DNA of 35,229 bases from DATBGS01 sp036557885 (lineage in GTDB: Bacteria > Chloroflexota > Ktedonobacteria > Ktedonobacterales > DATBGS01): positions 1-35,229 of the forward strand of contig DATBGS010000135.1 in NCBI GenBank assembly GCA_036557885.1, in the 5' to 3' direction. Made by a program: the position numbers and the translations under genes. The notes under the pieces are model-generated. The model searched no databases. It was not told where the DNA came from and saw nothing but the letters and a program-made list of their open reading frames with translations. Of this stretch, positions 31,824 to 35,229 are shown in pieces. Positions within the stretch are counted from its first letter, which is position 1. The number at the start of each line of letters is the position of its first letter.

Positions 31824-31852
31824 AGTATAAACGAGCACGCCTTTTGTGGCAA
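31824..31852 (-). promoter_or_regulatory. Promoter of the five-gene operon
   Basis: On the minus strand TTGCCA (31852-31847), 17-base spacer, TATACT (31829-31824). The leader to the ATG at 31772 would be about 45 bases. No other comparable promoter is seen in the intergenic gaps down to 25584. Confidence 0.75.
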
Positions 31853-31860
31853 GTGACTTT

Positions 31861-31895
31861 TGTGCTACAGACAGACATGTTGTCGTCTGTGCACA
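31861..31895. promoter_or_regulatory. Imperfect dyad just upstream of the operon promoter
   Basis: Arms TGTGC(T)ACAGACAGACA and TTGTCGTCTGTGCACA pair nearly completely, with one bulged base and a short centre. It ends eight bases from the -35 box. No T-run follows on the minus strand, so an activator or repressor site is more likely than a terminator. Confidence 0.5.
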
Positions 31896-31974
31896 GCACA
31901 TTACCCCAACAATGCTTAATAGCAAGCAAGATGCCAACTGACAAGAGAGCGAAAATAGCAGACAGTTGGTTGCT

Positions 31975-32253
31975 TCAGGCGATGTGTTCCAAAATAGTAG
32001 GCGTAAAGGGGCAGTAGGCGCACGAATCTTTCAGTAGGTGTGCGCCATTGATGGCAGGCAGTGGTTCCTGGTTGGTGAGATAGCCCAGCGCCCACGCCTC
32101 CAGCACTGCCTGTAATTCCTGGCGGCAGGCGTCTTGCGTGCGTGCCTGCGCCCAGAGGTTGTCCTGGCCGGGAATCCGGCCCACGCAGGAGCCATCGGGC
32201 AGGGTGGTGTATTCGGCCTGGCTGAGCAGGGTTTCAAGGTAATCAGCGATCAT
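31975..32253 (-). CDS. HicB-like protein (solitary)
   Basis: A 92-residue protein resembling the HicB antitoxin fold (RNase H-like): YTTLPDGSCVGRIPGQDNLWAQARTQDACRQELQAVLEAWALGYL, the usual conserved region of HicB and related stand-alone proteins. Its end differs, with SCAYCPFTP giving a Cys pair and no ribbon-helix-helix segment. No HicA toxin gene is adjacent, so it may be a stand-alone member with another function. The ATG at 32253 lacks a normal ribosome binding site; a TACAAT box lies about nine bases upstream, so the transcript could be leaderless, or the gene may be read from the serine hydrolase transcript 34 bases upstream. Confidence 0.72.
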   Translation of the reverse strand: MIADYLETLLSQAEYTTLPDGSCVGRIPGQDNLWAQARTQDACRQELQAVLEAWALGYLTNQEPLPAINGAHLLKDSCAYCPFTPTILEHIA

Positions 32254-32287
32254 ACTCTTATTGTAGCATATCGGGCCGTGCTTCCAG

Positions 32288-34183
32288 CTACGGCAGGAGC
32301 GAGGAGATGACCCCGTAGACATGGTTCAGGATGCCCCAGTTATCGGCCAGCGCGTTTTGCCCGTTGGTGTAGACCGACACGATATAGGTTTCCTGCCCCA
32401 CCGTGATGATGCCCGATGAATTGGCCGCCCAGTATCCATCTGGTCCAGGGAGCCAGCCATCTTTCATGGCGCAGAAGGAGGCGCTCTTGGGCGCGGTCAG
32501 GCACGCCCCGTTGCGCTGGTCCAGTTCAATATGCGTCATCCAGAAAAATGCCTGCTGCCGATGCGCGTCGCTGAGGATTTTGCCATCGTGCAGCATCGTG
32601 AGCAGATGCACCATCGCCAGCGGAGTGATCAAGCTGTAGCCCCAGGACACGTTATCGGGGGCAAAATCGGTGATACCCACCTGCTGAAGGAAGCGATTCA
32701 TCCCGGCGGCGCGGCCAATCTCATTGTACAGAGCGGTGGCGGCGTCGTTATCGGAGTTTTCGATCATAATCGTCAGCCAGCCGTTTTCCGTGTCGTTTGG
32801 CTCGCGGCCCTGCTGCTCGATCATGTTGTAGAAGGCCGACATGATGAACACTTTGATGGAACTGCCGGTAATAAACCGACCGCTCTGATTGAAGGTGTAG
32901 TAATAGCCGCGCGTCAGGTCATAGGCCACCGCAGCGATATGTGGACTGAGATTGCTCAGGTAGCTGACCAGATCAGGCGAGAGCACATCAAACGATGCCC
33001 AGGCGGGTTGGGTGCCTGGGTCGTTGAGCGTGGCGGCAGTTGCGGGCACCCAGCCCTCGCCAGCGTTCTGGCGTGCCTGCCATTGAATGTGATACCAGAG
33101 CACGCCGTTCACCAGCTTTGTATCGCCCACCAGCTTCAGTGGGAAGTTGACGCCGACGTGTACGGTTTCTTTGCCTGCGGGGGCATCGAAAATGGGTGTG
33201 TCTCCGCCCGCCCAGGCGGTGGTGCGCCCGCCCAGCGTGACGGTTGGCAGCCCTACCGTTTGCAGGAAGTCGGGGCCGGTTTCAAGCTCAGTGATGGTCG
33301 CCTGTCCGACACTATCTATCTTGTCCTCATCTTCTATCAGCGCGCCCAGCCAGAACACCTGAATGAGTATTTTATGCTGCTTGTCGGTGAAGGGAAGCGC
33401 CTCGGTGAGCGGCAGCCCCCAATCGCTCTGCCAGCCATCGGGCGACACCTCCGGGTTGTTCAGATAGTTCCAGAGCGCGGCGGGAATAAAGTGGCCCACT
33501 GTCTTTCCGTCGCGGCTGCCGCCGGGGACAAAGACCGGATCGGTCACGTTGGCGTCTACCAGCACGGCGTTGTCCTTGCGGGTTGGCTCCGACACCATAT
33601 CGTCGGGATCGGTGGCTTTGCGCAGGTCTACATAGGTGAGGTTGCCGCCAACTACTGCCTGGCTGCCAAGGGTGAGCAAGGCGCGCAGCAGCGGCAGATT
33701 GTAGACCCCGGTGGCCTTATCCGCTGTGCTATCGGAGATCAAGCTATCCACCGCGCTGTCTGCCGCGTTCTTCTTGACAGAAGTCGGCTTGCTGGATGGC
33801 AGAAAGAGCGCCCCGCCAGCAAAGAACTGCACGATGCCCTGCGCGATGGGAAGCCCAGGGGTCAGCGCCGCGCCAAGCGTGGCGGCTCCGGCATGGCTGT
33901 TGTAGTAGGCAGAAAAAGCGTTATCTACCGGGAGTTGGGCATCTGGCGGCGTAAAGGTGGCGCTTGCTGCGGTGGTTTGCGTATCGTCAACCCAGCGGCT
34001 GGAGCCGTTGGTCGTGATGGTTTGCGAAGAGAGGGCTTTGTGTTGAAAAAACCAGTACCCAAGGACATACAGGGAGGCCACGACCAGCACCCCCGCTATC
34101 CCCATCAGAATGGCTTTCGTCCCAAATCGGAGCGCGCTGCGGCCCGTCTCCTCTTCATTCTTGATTGGTTTCTTCACTTGCAT
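32288..34183 (-). CDS. Membrane-anchored SxxK serine hydrolase with SH3-like segment
   Basis: A 631-residue protein. After a short cytoplasmic N-terminus (MQVKKPIKNEEE) comes one signal-anchor helix (about 28-50), a long extracytoplasmic part of unknown fold, and an SH3b-like segment (TPIFDAPAGKETVHV ... WYHIQWQARQNAGEGWVPA). The C-terminal 230 or so residues form a serine hydrolase of the beta-lactamase/penicillin-binding superfamily: SSIK for SxxK, SDN in IENSDNDAA, and KDG in the KTG position. The class A omega-loop ExxLN is not seen, so a cell-wall hydrolase or transpeptidase-like role is more likely than antibiotic resistance. The ATG at 34183 has GGAGGAG seven bases upstream; the open frame continues 58 codons upstream but lacks coding character. 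It may be co-transcribed with the HicB-like gene. Confidence 0.85.
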   Translation of the reverse strand: MQVKKPIKNEEETGRSALRFGTKAILMGIAGVLVVASLYVLGYWFFQHKALSSQTITTNGSSRWVDDTQTTAASATFTPPDAQLPVDNAFSAYYNSHAGAATLGAALTPGLPIAQGIVQFFAGGALFLPSSKPTSVKKNAADSAVDSLISDSTADKATGVYNLPLLRALLTLGSQAVVGGNLTYVDLRKATDPDDMVSEPTRKDNAVLVDANVTDPVFVPGGSRDGKTVGHFIPAALWNYLNNPEVSPDGWQSDWGLPLTEALPFTDKQHKILIQVFWLGALIEDEDKIDSVGQATITELETGPDFLQTVGLPTVTLGGRTTAWAGGDTPIFDAPAGKETVHVGVNFPLKLVGDTKLVNGVLWYHIQWQARQNAGEGWVPATAATLNDPGTQPAWASFDVLSPDLVSYLSNLSPHIAAVAYDLTRGYYYTFNQSGRFITGSSIKVFIMSAFYNMIEQQGREPNDTENGWLTIMIENSDNDAATALYNEIGRAAGMNRFLQQVGITDFAPDNVSWGYSLITPLAMVHLLTMLHDGKILSDAHRQQAFFWMTHIELDQRNGACLTAPKSASFCAMKDGWLPGPDGYWAANSSGIITVGQETYIVSVYTNGQNALADNWGILNHVYGVISSLLP

Positions 34184-34589
34184 CAAGCTGCTCCTCCAGT
34201 GCCGCGTGGCACCTGTTTCAGGAGTTCCTTTACCATCCTGGCGCTGCTCCTTGCTGATCGCGCAACTGCGAGATGCCTTCGTCAGACGCTCGCACGCGCA
34301 GCGCGTGTGGGCTACTGTAGCACCCAGGCGCCAGCGATATTCGCTGCCCGCAGCCATCTAGCAAAGCCTGTGCCAGCGACTTGTTGCTGATACACTCTAC
34401 GCTGGATAGCTGCTGCGAGGCACCCTTTCCCACTTAACTCTACGCTTTGTACGCCCCCAGGTAACACTTTGCAATCAAAAAAAAGAAGAAAGGGGGAACA
34501 GCCCTTTCTTTGCAATTGTAGCATACAAGCCTGGTAGTTGCCTGTAGCACCGGCGTCCCGCCGGTCCGCTCACCGGCGTCCCGCCGCTG
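34184..34589. other. 406-base intergenic region
   Basis: It contains the terminator at 34477-34510 and GC repeats near 34543-34590 (CCGGCGTCCCGCCG motifs). The string CTCTACGCT occurs twice, near 34395 and 34438. A weak minus-strand TTGCTA/AATATC pair could be the serine hydrolase promoter. No protein gene is supported. Confidence 0.5.
34477..34510 (-). terminator. Rho-independent terminator after the sigma-like gene
   Basis: On the minus strand, stem AAGAAAGGG/CCCTTTCTT with a seven-base loop followed by C and eight T residues, about 80 bases downstream of the stop codon at 34590. A textbook terminator. Confidence 0.92.
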
Positions 34590-35228
34590 TTACACGCAAT
34601 CTTTCCAGAGCGCCAGCGCGGGATTGCGGCGCAGCCGCTCAAGGATGTTGCGTTCCATGCGATAGATGTCTTTGGCGCTGGGAAACTCCTGGGGATGACG
34701 CTGCGCGATCTGGCGCGGGTGTTCCCCCTGGACATAGCGCAGAAAGATCAGCAGACGCTCGCGCTGGTCTGGCAGCGCGCGCTCAAGCGCTTTCCAGAAC
34801 GCTTCATCCGAAAGTTCCGGCTCATCACAAGCCAGCATCTCGGCTTCCTCGTTCTCGTTCACCTCGCAGCGATGCGCGTATGCCTGCCGGACGCCATCCA
34901 GCACCGCGCTGTTCAGGCAGCAGCGCAGATAGGTCAACAGTTCTGGCAGGGTTGGGAAGGTGCCTTGGAACTTGTCGGAGCGCGTGGTTGCCAGCCAGAA
35001 TTTGCTCAGCGCCTCCGTCAGATAACTTTCTGCGTCAGCTTCCTTCAGCGCCAGATGGTGCATGGGATGCTGAAGAAACCAGCGCATCAGCCGCCCGCTC
35101 CACTGCTGATGAATCAACGCCCAGGCTTCCTGGTCCTGCTGAGCAATGGCCCGATAGAACAGCTCCAGGCTCGCCTGGGACGTGGCAGCCTTCCCCTGGC
35201 GAAACTCGATTTGTTCCGCCTCGCTGCG
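34590..35228 (-). CDS. Sigma-70-like RNA polymerase sigma factor (5' partial)
   Basis: The open frame continues without stop to the right edge, so the true start is outside; at least 212 residues are visible. The early part (LFYRAIAQQDQEAWALIHQQWSGRLMRWF) and the segment LTYLRCCLNSAVLDGVRQ resemble sigma region 2 of ECF-like factors. The C-terminal part (ALERALPDQRERLLIFLRYVQGEHPRQIAQ ... YRMERNILERLRRNPALA) has the sigma region 4 helix-turn-helix pattern. The ORF beginning at a TTG at 35117 is only an internal start. It ends before a strong terminator. Its target promoters cannot be read here. The sigma assignment is fairly secure; the subgroup is not. Confidence 0.8.
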   Translation of the reverse strand, partial: RSEAEQIEFRQGKAATSQASLELFYRAIAQQDQEAWALIHQQWSGRLMRWFLQHPMHHLALKEADAESYLTEALSKFWLATTRSDKFQGTFPTLPELLTYLRCCLNSAVLDGVRQAYAHRCEVNENEEAEMLACDEPELSDEAFWKALERALPDQRERLLIFLRYVQGEHPRQIAQRHPQEFPSAKDIYRMERNILERLRRNPALALWKDCV

Positions 35229-35229
35229 T

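Noticed and set aside
32288..32950. Class A beta-lactamase
   Set aside because: SxxK and SDN are present, but the omega-loop ExxLN motif is not visible, and the protein is large and membrane-anchored with an SH3-like part. A serine hydrolase call is safer.
32531..34390. 619-residue open frame on the plus strand
   Set aside because: It is exactly antisense to the serine hydrolase, whose SxxK, SDN and KDG motifs and ribosome site make the minus strand the coding one.

Overview
The window is high-GC bacterial DNA that most resembles a Ktedonobacteria-type member of the Chloroflexota. This is inferred from gene content: a dense cluster of Hanks-type Ser/Thr kinases fused to WD40 propellers, a kinase fused to an ABC-type solute-binding domain, a streptogramin-lyase-like propeller, a giant multi-pass membrane protein, and PadR and TetR regulators. 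No rRNA or other species marker is present, so the assignment is not firm. Promoters are mostly of the TTGACN/TATAAT housekeeping type.

Left part (1-11063): a signalling island on the + strand. It opens inside a receptor-like kinase with an extracellular family-5 solute-binding domain, convergent with a nitroreductase. Then come a pseudokinase-TIR fusion, two kinase-TM-WD40 proteins and a kinase with six C-terminal membrane helices. The pseudokinase-TIR gene and the next kinase share a promoter, leader and N-terminus, so they look like a tandem duplication in which one copy lost its catalytic residues and gained a TIR domain.

Middle part (11064-25529): an aldo/keto reductase, a small monooxygenase-fold protein, a DinB-like protein, a membrane-anchored beta-propeller and a TetR regulator facing a four-helix membrane protein across a shared promoter/operator. 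These are followed by a 1752-residue internally repetitive membrane protein, a stand-alone WD40 protein, a tRNA-Trp, two small membrane proteins (one DUF3592-like) and a PadR regulator with a Gly/Pro/Phe/His-rich N-terminus.

Right part (25530-35229), all on the - strand: a probable five-gene operon (membrane-anchored methyltransferase, pterin-4a-carbinolamine dehydratase, DipZ-like thioredoxin-fold protein, kinase with membrane helices, kinase-TM-WD40). Upstream of it lie a solitary HicB-like protein, a membrane-anchored SxxK serine hydrolase with an SH3-like segment, and a sigma-70-like factor that runs off the window.

The most interesting elements are the pseudokinase-TIR protein with its duplication history, the kinase-solute-binding fusion, the five-gene kinase/redox operon, the repeat architecture of the giant membrane protein, and a family of short GC hairpin repeats found between genes and apparently also inside that giant gene.
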